The notes below the pieces were generated by a model, which saw only the letters and a program-made list of their open reading frames with translations, made no database searches and was not told the DNA's origin. Positions 1-5,138 of a stretch of 5,138 bases of DNA are shown one piece after another; positions within the stretch are counted from its first letter, which is position 1, and the number at the start of each line of letters is the position of its first letter. Source of the stretch: Pseudonocardiales bacterium. GTDB taxonomy: Bacteria; Actinomycetota; Actinomycetes; Mycobacteriales; Jatrophihabitantaceae. Position numbers and translations under genes: made by a program. Location: NCBI GenBank assembly GCA_025465405.1, contig JAODNL010000283.1, forward strand, positions 1 to 5,138, written 5' to 3'.

Positions 1-650
1 CCAGTTACGTAAAGTTCGTTGCGGACGTTGAAAACTCCAGGAGCCATCCAGACGGAATCTAGTACGGCGTCGTGTTCGGCCAATGTGCGGACGTGGCCGC
101 TCAGCGTCACTATGTTGTCGTTCGTGCTCACGACGACGTCGCTGTCGTCGGCGACCAGCGCGTAGCGGTCGAGGGCGTCCTGAACGTGGAGTGTGACGTC
201 GATCGGGTCTGAGTCGTACGCGATCTTGATCTCGTCCTTGATGTTGCGGACGCCGGTCAACCCGGCGACAGCCTGCTCGGCGGCGGCGCGCTCGACGCCA
301 TAACGCACGCTGCCGATCAGCCGCACGTTGCCGTCGCTTGCAGTCGCCTCGACACCGTCGGGAACGGTGACGTTCAGGGTGAGCGCATTGTTCGCCGTGG
401 TGGTCAGCATCGCCTCGTCCCGATAGTCCTCAGGCGGTAGCACGACCTCGAGGTGGTTGCGCACGTTGGTCACGCCGGCCACGCGCTGTGCCGCGGCTGC
501 TGCACCCAGGTACTGCGGATAGCTCGGCACCCACCCGTTCAGCGCTTCTTCCCCGCCCATGTTCTTCACGGTGATGTATGTCGCGTCAACGAGCGGGTCG
601 AAGGTGAGTTCCGCTTCGACCGTCTCGCGAATATCCTTGGTCTTGGTCAT
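1..650 (-). CDS. Triple BON-domain protein (C-terminus cut by window edge)
   Basis: The frame is open from the ATG at 650 to the window edge, giving 216 residues without a stop. Three BON-type units are visible: about residues 6-71 (with LNGWVPSYPQ and VAGVTNVRNHLEVVLP), 79-143 (DGNVRLIGSV, then GVRNIKDEIKI) and 149-216 (DNIVTLSGHV, then GVFNVRNELYV). Each has the glycine-centred strand and the closing 'GV-N-V-N' strand typical of BON. There is no signal peptide or membrane helix, so the protein is probably cytoplasmic, unlike the periplasmic OsmY type. BON domains are thought to bind phospholipid or other ligands and often occur in osmotic or envelope stress proteins; the exact role here is unknown. 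The ATG at 650 is preferred because GGAAGGA (661-667) lies 10 bases upstream. The same frame is also open back to an ATG at 767, 8 bases after the preceding gene's stop. Such proteins usually end near this length, so little is probably missing. Confidence 0.9.
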   Translation of the reverse strand, partial: MTKTKDIRETVEAELTFDPLVDATYITVKNMGGEEALNGWVPSYPQYLGAAAAAQRVAGVTNVRNHLEVVLPPEDYRDEAMLTTTANNALTLNVTVPDGVEATASDGNVRLIGSVRYGVERAAAEQAVAGLTGVRNIKDEIKIAYDSDPIDVTLHVQDALDRYALVADDSDVVVSTNDNIVTLSGHVRTLAEHDAVLDSVWMAPGVFNVRNELYVT

Positions 651-747
651 TGTGGGTACATCCTTCCGATGTAGAGAATGCGGCGAGTTTCCGCTTGCTA
701 ACCAGTCATCCAGCAATTCAGCGCCGACAAGGACGACGCTGACCTTC

Positions 748-753
748 GTTATA
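748..753 (-). promoter_or_regulatory. Possible -10 element upstream of the BON gene
   Basis: On the minus strand the hexamer TATAAC occurs in the 125-base gap before the BON gene, in an A+T-rich patch unusual for this window. It matches five of six bases of the bacterial -10 consensus and fits the TANNNT pattern of actinobacterial housekeeping promoters. I see no good -35 hexamer at the expected distance. If active, transcription would start near 741, about 90 bases before the preferred start codon, so the BON gene could be expressed separately from the HdeD genes. This is a motif match only. Confidence 0.25.
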
Positions 754-775
754 TTGTCGAACTCCATAAGCCGAG

Positions 776-1360
776 CTATGCGCGTGCGTGTCGAGCGGCG
801 TGGAGGAACTGAAACGCGGCGATGATGCCACCGATGCCGCGTAGGAATGCACCCGCGCCGACCCAAGCGACCAAGAGACTCGCGGTGACCTGCCAAGTCG
901 CAGCAGCCCAAAATCCGATCAGAAGCTCCCCAACGCCAGTGACGATCTGGATCCACCAGCCCGAAATGAGGTTCTTGGCCATGAACGCGGCTGTGACGTC
1001 AAAGACTCCACGGAAGATGAGCACGAAACTGACCAGCAATGCCAGCGATCCGAAAGTGTCACCGGGCCGCATGAATGCCAGTGCCGCTATTACCGCGAAT
1101 ACTCCAGTGAACAATATGTGGAACGCGCGCCACCCGCCGTAGGTTAAAGCAGCCAACATTATCTCGTTGGCGGCTATGGCAACGACGACAAACGCGAAGA
1201 GAATCGACACCGCCGATACCGTCGTGTAATTGAGCCGGAACACGATGATCGAGAAACCGACCCACGCCAACCCAGTTACGAACAGCAGCCACCATTTGCG
1301 AGCCAATAAGCGAAGAGGTGAGCCTCTGGGCTCAGACGATATGGAGCGGGTCGCCGCCAT
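776..1360 (-). CDS. HdeD-like (DUF308) six-helix membrane protein, second copy
   Basis: This 194-residue integral membrane protein has about six hydrophobic segments: roughly residues 23-42, 47-70, 78-97, 102-125, 134-154 and 156-182. A basic, non-hydrophobic N-terminus (PRGSPLRLLARKWW) precedes the first. The pattern of paired helices, the FRGVFDVTAAF segment after helix 4 and the GVGELLIGFWA segment fit the HdeD/DUF308 family. It lacks the AWPGIT signatures of its neighbour, so it is a divergent member. In enterobacteria HdeD is linked to acid resistance; the biochemical role is unknown, and 'acid resistance' should not be transferred with confidence. The start at 1360 is the only plausible one, since the next Met is residue 68. 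It lies 6 bases after the upstream gene's TGA and has only a weak GGTGGG ribosome binding site (1370-1375) inside that gene, so translational coupling is likely. Its base composition is lower in G+C than the regulator gene. Confidence 0.85.
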   Translation of the reverse strand: MAATRSISSEPRGSPLRLLARKWWLLFVTGLAWVGFSIIVFRLNYTTVSAVSILFAFVVVAIAANEIMLAALTYGGWRAFHILFTGVFAVIAALAFMRPGDTFGSLALLVSFVLIFRGVFDVTAAFMAKNLISGWWIQIVTGVGELLIGFWAAATWQVTASLLVAWVGAGAFLRGIGGIIAAFQFLHAARHARA

Positions 1361-1366
1361 TCGGTA

Positions 1367-1903
1367 TCACCCACCGACGTGCGATGGTCTGGCGCTGCGC
1401 AAATTTGCTCCCACCACTAGTGACGAGACGCCCGCCACGATGCTGAACAGGCCGTACACCTCGGCAATCGTGACGGCAGCGATGTCGGGGCGTATCGCGA
1501 ACACGAGGCCGAGCGCAACCGAGATCAGGCCGGTCAACCCGAGTAGCGCGCGCTCGCCGGCGGTCTCCCCGGCGCTGAAGGCGAGGAACAACTCGTAGAT
1601 ACCGATGAGGAACGCCCACACTGCGACGAGCAGGGCGAGTGCCAGCGCAGTGATGCCGGGCCAGGCGAGCGCCACCACACCGGCAGCAACGTCGAGAAGC
1701 GACAGCACCAATCCTCCGGCGACGGGCCACGCGGTCTCGGATCGGAACGCCCGCATTGCTTGCATGCCCCCGGAAAGGAACGCGTATACAGCGAACAGGA
1801 TGACGAAAGCGCCTACGGTGATGCCGGGCCACGCGACGGCGATGACTCCGACGAGGATGGCGAGAATCCCCCGCCAGATCAGGGGTGAGGCAGGACTCTT
1901 CAT
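1367..1903 (-). CDS. HdeD family (DUF308) membrane protein
   Basis: This 178-residue protein is almost entirely hydrophobic, with about six membrane helices: roughly residues 9-25, 29-51, 61-81, 84-110, 119-137 and 141-166. It is built from three two-helix units. The HdeD signature at the first turn is VAWPGIT (23-29), repeats as LAWPGIT (79-85) and appears in degenerate form as FAIRPDIAA (135-143). This threefold arrangement and the length are typical of HdeD/DUF308 proteins, which sit in the cytoplasmic membrane; enterobacterial HdeD contributes to acid resistance at high cell density by an unknown mechanism. The ATG at 1903 is well supported by AGGAG (1909-1913) five bases upstream. The gene follows the coiled-coil gene after 28 bases and precedes a second HdeD-like gene after 6 bases, consistent with one transcript. 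The family call is firm; the physiological role is inferred. Confidence 0.92.
   Translation of the reverse strand: MKSPASPLIWRGILAILVGVIAVAWPGITVGAFVILFAVYAFLSGGMQAMRAFRSETAWPVAGGLVLSLLDVAAGVVALAWPGITALALALLVAVWAFLIGIYELFLAFSAGETAGERALLGLTGLISVALGLVFAIRPDIAAVTIAEVYGLFSIVAGVSSLVVGANLRSARPSHVGG
1650..1831 (-). repeat. Internal direct repeat encoding the AWPGIT motif
   Basis: The 14-base word at 1650-1663 recurs exactly at 1818-1831, 168 bases (56 codons) apart and in the same reading frame. Over 19 bases the match is 18/19. Both copies encode the AWPGIT turn of the HdeD family. They reflect the family's ancient internal duplication, kept by protein conservation, rather than a separate DNA element. 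Confidence 0.8.
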
Positions 1904-1931
1904 GCCAGCTCCTGTCGCGGACTCGCCGGCG

Positions 1932-2360
1932 TTAGTCGCTCAGAGCCAAGTCGTCGGCGTCTGCGCGGGCCATGACGGCATCGATAACCGCGTACTCGGC
2001 CTGGTCCAGGACGTAGAGCGCCCAGTCGATCGCGTCCGCAGCGTCCTGCTCAGACTGATCAGCGTGGTGCTCGGCCTTCTTGATGTCCTTCTCGGTGCGC
2101 CGTTCGTCTGCCTCGGCCCGCATCGTGGCGAACCGTGCGTCTACGGATGAGCGGGTGTCGTTCCACCATTCGTGCGTGGATGCTTCGGCCGACGAGGCGC
2201 GCTCCTTCGCTTTGGCGTTGCCATCAGCGATCGAGGTCTTCAACTTGTCGCGCTGGCTCTCCAGCCTCGCGCGGTTCTTCTCCCGCGCTGCCGCAACGAC
2301 GTCCTCGGTTTTCTTCGACCGCGCAGCGAGATCGGTGAGCTGGTCAGACAATGCCTTCAT
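1932..2360 (-). CDS. Charged helical/coiled-coil protein of unknown function
   Basis: This 142-residue soluble protein has no signal peptide or membrane helix. Residues 1-110 are rich in Ala, Glu, Lys, Arg and Asp with almost no Gly or Pro, as expected for long helices or a coiled coil. A short aromatic patch, HEWWNDTR (63-70), interrupts the pattern. The C-terminal 30 residues form a distinct acidic amphipathic helix (AIDWALYVLDQAEYAVIDAV, 110-129) ending in ARADADDLALSD. I recognise this as the style of an uncharacterised actinobacterial protein, but no function can be given. The ATG at 2360 has AGAAAGG (2367-2373) six bases upstream. It sits between the STAS gene (74-base gap with a strong hairpin) and the HdeD gene (28-base gap), so it probably shares the transcript of the membrane genes. 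A scaffold or membrane-associated stress role is speculation. Confidence 0.85.
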   Translation of the reverse strand: MKALSDQLTDLAARSKKTEDVVAAAREKNRARLESQRDKLKTSIADGNAKAKERASSAEASTHEWWNDTRSSVDARFATMRAEADERRTEKDIKKAEHHADQSEQDAADAIDWALYVLDQAEYAVIDAVMARADADDLALSD

Positions 2361-2400
2361 GGTTGGCCTTTCTTCTCGTGGTGATATCTGGAAGCGGGGG

Positions 2401-2418
2401 CCACCGCGTTAGCGGCGG
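2401..2418 (-). terminator. Strong GC-rich hairpin downstream of the STAS gene
   Basis: On the minus strand CCGCCGC-TAAC-GCGGTGG folds into a seven-pair stem (one G-U pair) with a four-base loop. It begins 17 bases after the STAS stop codon and ends 41 bases before the next start codon. No T tract follows, so it is not a classical intrinsic terminator. GC-rich hairpins without a T tract are often proposed as terminators or mRNA-stability elements in actinobacteria. It may reduce read-through or uncouple the STAS gene from the genes after it. Confidence 0.45.
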
Positions 2419-2420
2419 AA

Positions 2421-2465
2421 GGTCACCGTAGAAATCAACGGAGGCCGTTCGCATCCGTGAGCTCC
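2421..2465 (-). repeat. Imperfect 45-base direct repeat, copy 1 (STAS 3' end)
   Basis: This block covers the last codons and stop of the STAS gene plus the first bases after it. Aligned without gaps to 3111-3155, exactly 690 bases away in the same orientation, 34 of 45 positions match, including a fully identical ten-base core (2451-2460 with 3141-3150). In this copy the coding part reads ELTDANGLR followed by TGA. Matches continue more weakly on both sides. Confidence 0.7.
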
Positions 2466-3079
2466 GCATGCCCGCCGCCGTTGTTCGTGCAGATGGCCAA
2501 CGATTGGGAGATGCGACCGATGTCGAGAGACGAACGAATGCCGGGCGGGACGTTGAGCAGGACCAGCCGTCCGTGTCGCATCCGCAGCGCGGTTTCGGCG
2601 CGATCGAGCATGAGACCCAGCCTGCCGTCGGCCCAGGACGCCTGAGACAGGTCGATCAGCAGGCTGTGCATCCCGCCATCGATCAGCCCGCGCAGACAGG
2701 AGCGCAGCTGACGGACGGCGACGCCGTCCACTACACCCGAAACAATCACGGCCGCGTAGTCGTGGCCGCATTGAACTGACGCGACACTGAGCTCCGCGGC
2801 GAGCTCCGCCGGCTCGGCGATGCCCGATGCCGACGGGGATTCGGGAGCCCAGGCCCGTATCCAGGTGGCTGCGTCGCTCAGCGCGTTCAGCTGCTCGTGC
2901 AGCGGCCGCCAGCGGCCGCCGACAAGATGCCAGTGGCGGAGGGGGGCGTTGTCAGCTACCGGATCCTTGGTATTGATCGGTGACGTGAGATCGGTTCTCG
3001 GGCCTGGGTTCTTCGACAGGAGTCCGCGCAACGGCCGTCCCCTGTGAGGCGATGCGACGTCCTGCTTCTCGATCGCCAT
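2435..3079 (-). CDS. STAS-domain protein, anti-sigma-factor-antagonist-like
   Basis: This protein has 214 residues. Residues about 101-195 form a STAS-like domain: strand YAAVIVSGVVD, helix VRQLRSCLRGLID, strand HSLLIDLSQASWAD, helix RLGLMLDRAETALRMR, then GRLVLLNVPPGIRSSLDIGRI, the last matching the 'RLVLVNV-P-VR-LLEI' end of SpoIIAA/RsbV-type proteins. The family usually binds anti-sigma kinases in partner-switch control, with phosphorylation of a Ser in a D-S-S-G motif. Here that site reads DGRLG (151-155), one residue shorter and without Ser, so this form of control is probably absent. The first 95 residues are an unusual N-terminal part, basic and proline-rich at first, then RHWHLVGGRWRPLHEQL and an Ala/Glu-rich stretch; I recognise no domain there. 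The ATG at 3079 is firm, with GGAGGAG (3086-3092) six bases upstream. It follows the LuxR gene in the same direction after 129 bases. Its partner and sigma factor are not in the window. Confidence 0.82.
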   Translation of the reverse strand: MAIEKQDVASPHRGRPLRGLLSKNPGPRTDLTSPINTKDPVADNAPLRHWHLVGGRWRPLHEQLNALSDAATWIRAWAPESPSASGIAEPAELAAELSVASVQCGHDYAAVIVSGVVDGVAVRQLRSCLRGLIDGGMHSLLIDLSQASWADGRLGLMLDRAETALRMRHGRLVLLNVPPGIRSSLDIGRISQSLAICTNNGGGHAELTDANGLR

Positions 3080-3085
3080 GATTTT

Positions 3086-3092
3086 CTCCTCC
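3086..3092 (-). promoter_or_regulatory. Strong ribosome binding site of the STAS gene
   Basis: GGAGGAG on the minus strand lies six bases before the ATG at 3079 and is the best Shine-Dalgarno match in the window. It fixes the STAS start and shows that the odd N-terminal 95 residues are very likely translated. Confidence 0.8.
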
Positions 3093-3110
3093 GGGTCTCC
3101 AGCGTGCTGA

Positions 3111-3155
3111 GGTCACGGTAGGCATGACCGAATCCAGCTCGCATCCGTGAACTCC
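3111..3155 (-). repeat. Imperfect 45-base direct repeat, copy 2 (upstream of STAS gene)
   Basis: This is the partner of 2421-2465 (34/45 identical, no gaps). It lies in the 129-base gap between the LuxR stop and the STAS ribosome binding site. Read in the frame corresponding to copy 1 it encodes VEFTDASWIRSCLP and a TGA at 3113-3115, against HAELTDANGLR-stop in copy 1. The position of the copy 1 stop is TCA here. It may be the leftover 3' end of a lost STAS-type paralogue. Alternatively, both copies share a GGATGCGA word and a TACSGT hexamer at the same 18-base spacing, so a duplicated promoter-like element is possible. Confidence 0.6.
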
Positions 3156-3183
3156 ACAGACGCGCCCGACAGCCATGCGCGTC

Positions 3184-3199
3184 CGACAGTCAGCTGTCG
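3184..3199 (-). terminator. Small hairpin after the LuxR gene
   Basis: CGACAG-CTGA-CTGTCG forms a six-pair perfect stem with a four-base loop, starting 9 bases after the regulator's TAA. There is no T tract. It may act as a weak terminator or mRNA 3'-end structure separating the regulator from the STAS gene, or be chance. The neighbouring words CGCCCGACAG and CGTCCGACAG show that this short stretch is internally repetitive. Confidence 0.35.
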
Positions 3200-3208
3200 C
3201 TGACGGGG

Positions 3209-5138
3209 TTATCGCGGCTCGTCGGCTCGCCTGCCGGCCAGGGCGAGGGCGAGTTGGTTGCGAGTGGTGACGGCGAGTTTGGTGAAGATCTTGTGCAGGT
3301 GGTATTCCACGGTCCGTCGGCTCATGAACAGCTCGGCGGCGATGTCGGGATTGGACAAGCCATCGCTGGCGAGCCCGGCGATCTGAATCTCCCGGGCGGT
3401 GAGCTGAGTGGCGGTATCGGGGGTGCGTTTGCGGACGCGCTCGCCGGTGGCACCCAGCTCGCGGGCGGTTCGTTCGGCGAAGCCGTCGGCTCCCATGGAC
3501 ACGAACATCTGGTGTGCGATTTGCAGGTGTTCGCGGGCGTCGCTGCGCTGGTTCTCGCGGCGCAGCCACTCTCCGTAGAGGAGATGCGCGCGAGCGAGCG
3601 ACCAGCGAATCCGGGTGCGGCTCAGCCGGTCGAGCGCCTCGCGATACAGACGCTCGGCGGTCTCGCCGTCGCCGAGCAACGCTCGCGCGCAGGCTTCGAT
3701 GCCGAGCGCCCACTCGGTGCCGCTGGCCCGTGTGCTGTCCGAAAGCCGCTCCAAGGCCCCCGCTGCTTGTTCGGGGACGCCGCTTCGAACCGCGGCCTCG
3801 ATCAGCTCCACCGTGGCCATCACCGGCCACACGTGCTCGTCTGGGTCTTCGCAGGCTCGCTGTGCTGCGGCCAGCGCGTCCGCATAGCGGGCGCGGCCGT
3901 TGTAAAGGACCGCCATCGCCCAGGGCACGAAGTTCAGCCCCAATCCCTCTCCTCGACGCATGACGTCGCTCATGTTCGTCTTCGCCAGCTCGGAAGCCTC
4001 ACCCTCCCGGCCGCGGAATGCAGCAATTGTGAGGGGGACATACGGCGGGAGCGCACCTCCTGTCGCCTCGGCGATCGACGCCGCCTCATCGCACAACATG
4101 GCGGCCGCGTCGAAATGGCCTTCGTACAGTTCGAGTCCGGCCCGTTGCTGCAGGGCGATGGGTAGCACGGCCAGTGCACCGGCGTCCCGCGCCAGTTGAA
4201 CCCCTCGTGTGGTGAGCTTGTGCCAGGCCTCGTCGTCCCACAGGATCTGGGCGGAGGGCCAGGCGATCCAGAGCCAGCGCTGTCCGTCCTCGGCGGAGAG
4301 GTCCTTTGCGGAGAAGGCACTCACTGCCCGCTTGAGCGTCGGCGCCGCGGCCGCGTGGCCCTCGGTGATCAGCAGCGCCAGGCCATCGAGCAGAAGGTCT
4401 GGCGCGCCTGGCGGCTGCGACGGCGGCGGCGCGGCTCGGGCGGCCTCGGCCACCTCGCGCAGACCGCCATCTGTCATGAATCGTCCGGCATATTGCGCGG
4501 CAGAGAGCGCTTCGAGGTAGGTCTCGCGCGCAAGTCCGACGTCGATCGGTTCGAGGCGTTGTGCAGCCTTGAGCAGCAGTGATGGAGCCTCGCTACCACG
4601 GCTGGAGGCAACTGCGATCTCGGCGCGCAGTAGGTCGACCTGGGCGTGCTCGAGCCCCTCGAGCGGCCCCGCCTTCGCCATGGCCAGCAGTCGCAACGCG
4701 GCATCAAACCCACCAGCATGGGCCGTTGCCTTTGCCGCGGCCAGTGCGCGCTTCGCCCGCCGTGCTGGCTCGGGCGTCAGGGCGGCGGACTGTTGGAGGA
4801 AGGCGGCTGCCGCGGCCAGGCCGCCGCGCGCCTGGGCCCGGCTGGCGGATCGGTCGAGCTCGGCGGCGATGCCCTCATCGCGCTCAGTCGCTGTCTGGGC
4901 GTTATGCCAGGCCCGGCGATCGGGATCGGTCACCGGATCGGTGGCCTCGGCGATGGCCCTGTGTACACGACGACGATCGCCGTCCGAGGCGGCCTGGTAG
5001 ACGGCCGATCGCACGAGCGGGTGGCGGAAGGTGACCTGGGCGGCGATGGTGAGCAGGCCGGCCGTCTCGGCCGGGCCTGCGGCCTCGACGCTGATGCCCA
5101 GGCGTTCGGCAGCGCGCCACAGCAGCGCCGAGTCGCCC
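3209..5138 (-). CDS. LuxR-family regulator, LAL type (N-terminus beyond window)
   Basis: The frame is open from the right edge to the TAA at 3209-3211, giving 642 visible residues. The visible start (ALLWRAAERLGI, then VTFRHPLVRSAVYQAA) matches the end of the AAA/NB-ARC-like ATPase module of large LuxR (LAL) regulators, so the Walker motifs must lie outside the window and the full protein is probably around 900 residues. A long Ala/Leu-rich helical region with TPR-like repeats follows, usual for signal sensing in this family. The C-terminus has a complete LuxR-type helix-turn-helix (bases about 3230-3403): QLTAREIQIAGLASDGLSN, then MSRRTVEYHLHKIFTKL, with the conserved Glu, Gly, Asn and Thr-Val residues. 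The GTG at 5014 is an internal Val of the FRHPLVRSAVY motif, not the start. The gene precedes the STAS gene and may control it or the downstream membrane genes; its ligand and targets cannot be read from the sequence. It is much richer in G+C than the left part of the window. Confidence 0.93.
   Translation of the reverse strand, partial: GDSALLWRAAERLGISVEAAGPAETAGLLTIAAQVTFRHPLVRSAVYQAASDGDRRRVHRAIAEATDPVTDPDRRAWHNAQTATERDEGIAAELDRSASRAQARGGLAAAAAFLQQSAALTPEPARRAKRALAAAKATAHAGGFDAALRLLAMAKAGPLEGLEHAQVDLLRAEIAVASSRGSEAPSLLLKAAQRLEPIDVGLARETYLEALSAAQYAGRFMTDGGLREVAEAARAAPPPSQPPGAPDLLLDGLALLITEGHAAAAPTLKRAVSAFSAKDLSAEDGQRWLWIAWPSAQILWDDEAWHKLTTRGVQLARDAGALAVLPIALQQRAGLELYEGHFDAAAMLCDEAASIAEATGGALPPYVPLTIAAFRGREGEASELAKTNMSDVMRRGEGLGLNFVPWAMAVLYNGRARYADALAAAQRACEDPDEHVWPVMATVELIEAAVRSGVPEQAAGALERLSDSTRASGTEWALGIEACARALLGDGETAERLYREALDRLSRTRIRWSLARAHLLYGEWLRRENQRSDAREHLQIAHQMFVSMGADGFAERTARELGATGERVRKRTPDTATQLTAREIQIAGLASDGLSNPDIAAELFMSRRTVEYHLHKIFTKLAVTTRNQLALALAGRRADEPR

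Noticed and set aside
453..825. Two short plus-strand open frames (73 and 88 codons)
   Set aside because: They run antisense to the BON and HdeD-like genes and have no recognisable protein features.
1911..1940. Bulged stem around the coiled-coil gene stop codon
   Set aside because: It pairs GCGACT with AGTCCGC only with a bulge and a long loop, and lacks a T tract. It is too weak to call as a terminator.
2901..2920. Perfect tandem duplication of a ten-base word in the STAS gene
   Set aside because: Ten bases is not a whole number of codons, but the reading frame stays coherent on both sides and the words are simple G+C-rich sequence (GCGGCCGC cores), so I see no sign of a frameshift.
3116..3208. 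Read-through extension of the LuxR protein by 31 codons past its TAA
   Set aside because: The frame after the TAA happens to stay open to the repeat copy 2 stop, but the LuxR protein already ends normally a few residues after its helix-turn-helix.
2952..3830. Minus-strand open frame of 292 codons
   Set aside because: It overlaps the LuxR helix-turn-helix region and the STAS start in another frame. Its product is Arg-rich low-complexity sequence typical of a shifted G+C-rich frame.
3254..4165. Long plus-strand open frame of 303 codons opposite the LuxR gene
   Set aside because: It is antisense to a well-recognised regulator. Its translation has no recognisable domain, and such frames are expected opposite G+C-rich coding sequence.
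5012..5014. GTG as the start of the LuxR gene
   Set aside because: This codon is the Val inside the conserved FRHPLVRSAVY motif. The frame and family similarity continue upstream to the window edge.

Overview
The window looks like chromosomal DNA of a high-GC actinobacterium. The gene families (LAL-type LuxR regulator, STAS protein, HdeD/DUF308 membrane proteins, triple-BON protein), the G+C-rich third codon positions and the purine-rich ribosome binding sites fit a member of the Mycobacteriales or a relative. The genus cannot be fixed from the sequence alone. I see no RNA genes, CRISPR array, insertion sequence or phage gene.

All six recognisable genes lie on the minus strand, so transcription runs from the right edge to the left edge. 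In that order they are: (1) a large LuxR-family regulator of the LAL type, whose N-terminal ATPase part lies beyond the right edge (3209-5138); (2) a STAS-domain protein related to anti-sigma-factor antagonists but lacking the usual phospho-acceptor serine motif (2435-3079); (3) a charged helical/coiled-coil protein of unknown function (1932-2360); (4) and (5) two adjacent HdeD-like six-helix membrane proteins separated by only 6 bases (1367-1903 and 776-1360); (6) a cytoplasmic protein made of three BON domains, cut by the left edge (1-650). Non-coding gaps are short: 129, 74, 28, 6 and 125 bases. Two of them contain hairpins.

The likely theme is a stress-response cluster: a large regulator, a sigma/anti-sigma-type partner-switch component, and downstream genes for membrane (HdeD-like) and BON-domain functions tied to envelope, acid or osmotic stress in other bacteria. 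This joint role is inferred from family membership and gene order, not shown by the sequence.

The most notable structural observation is an ungapped 45-base imperfect direct repeat (34/45 identical by my count) flanking the STAS gene. One copy covers its 3' end and stop codon. The other sits in the gap upstream of its ribosome binding site and still reads as a similar C-terminal peptide. This suggests the remnant of a second STAS-type gene, or a duplicated regulatory element. The left third of the window (about 650-1360) is clearly less G+C-rich than the LuxR gene.
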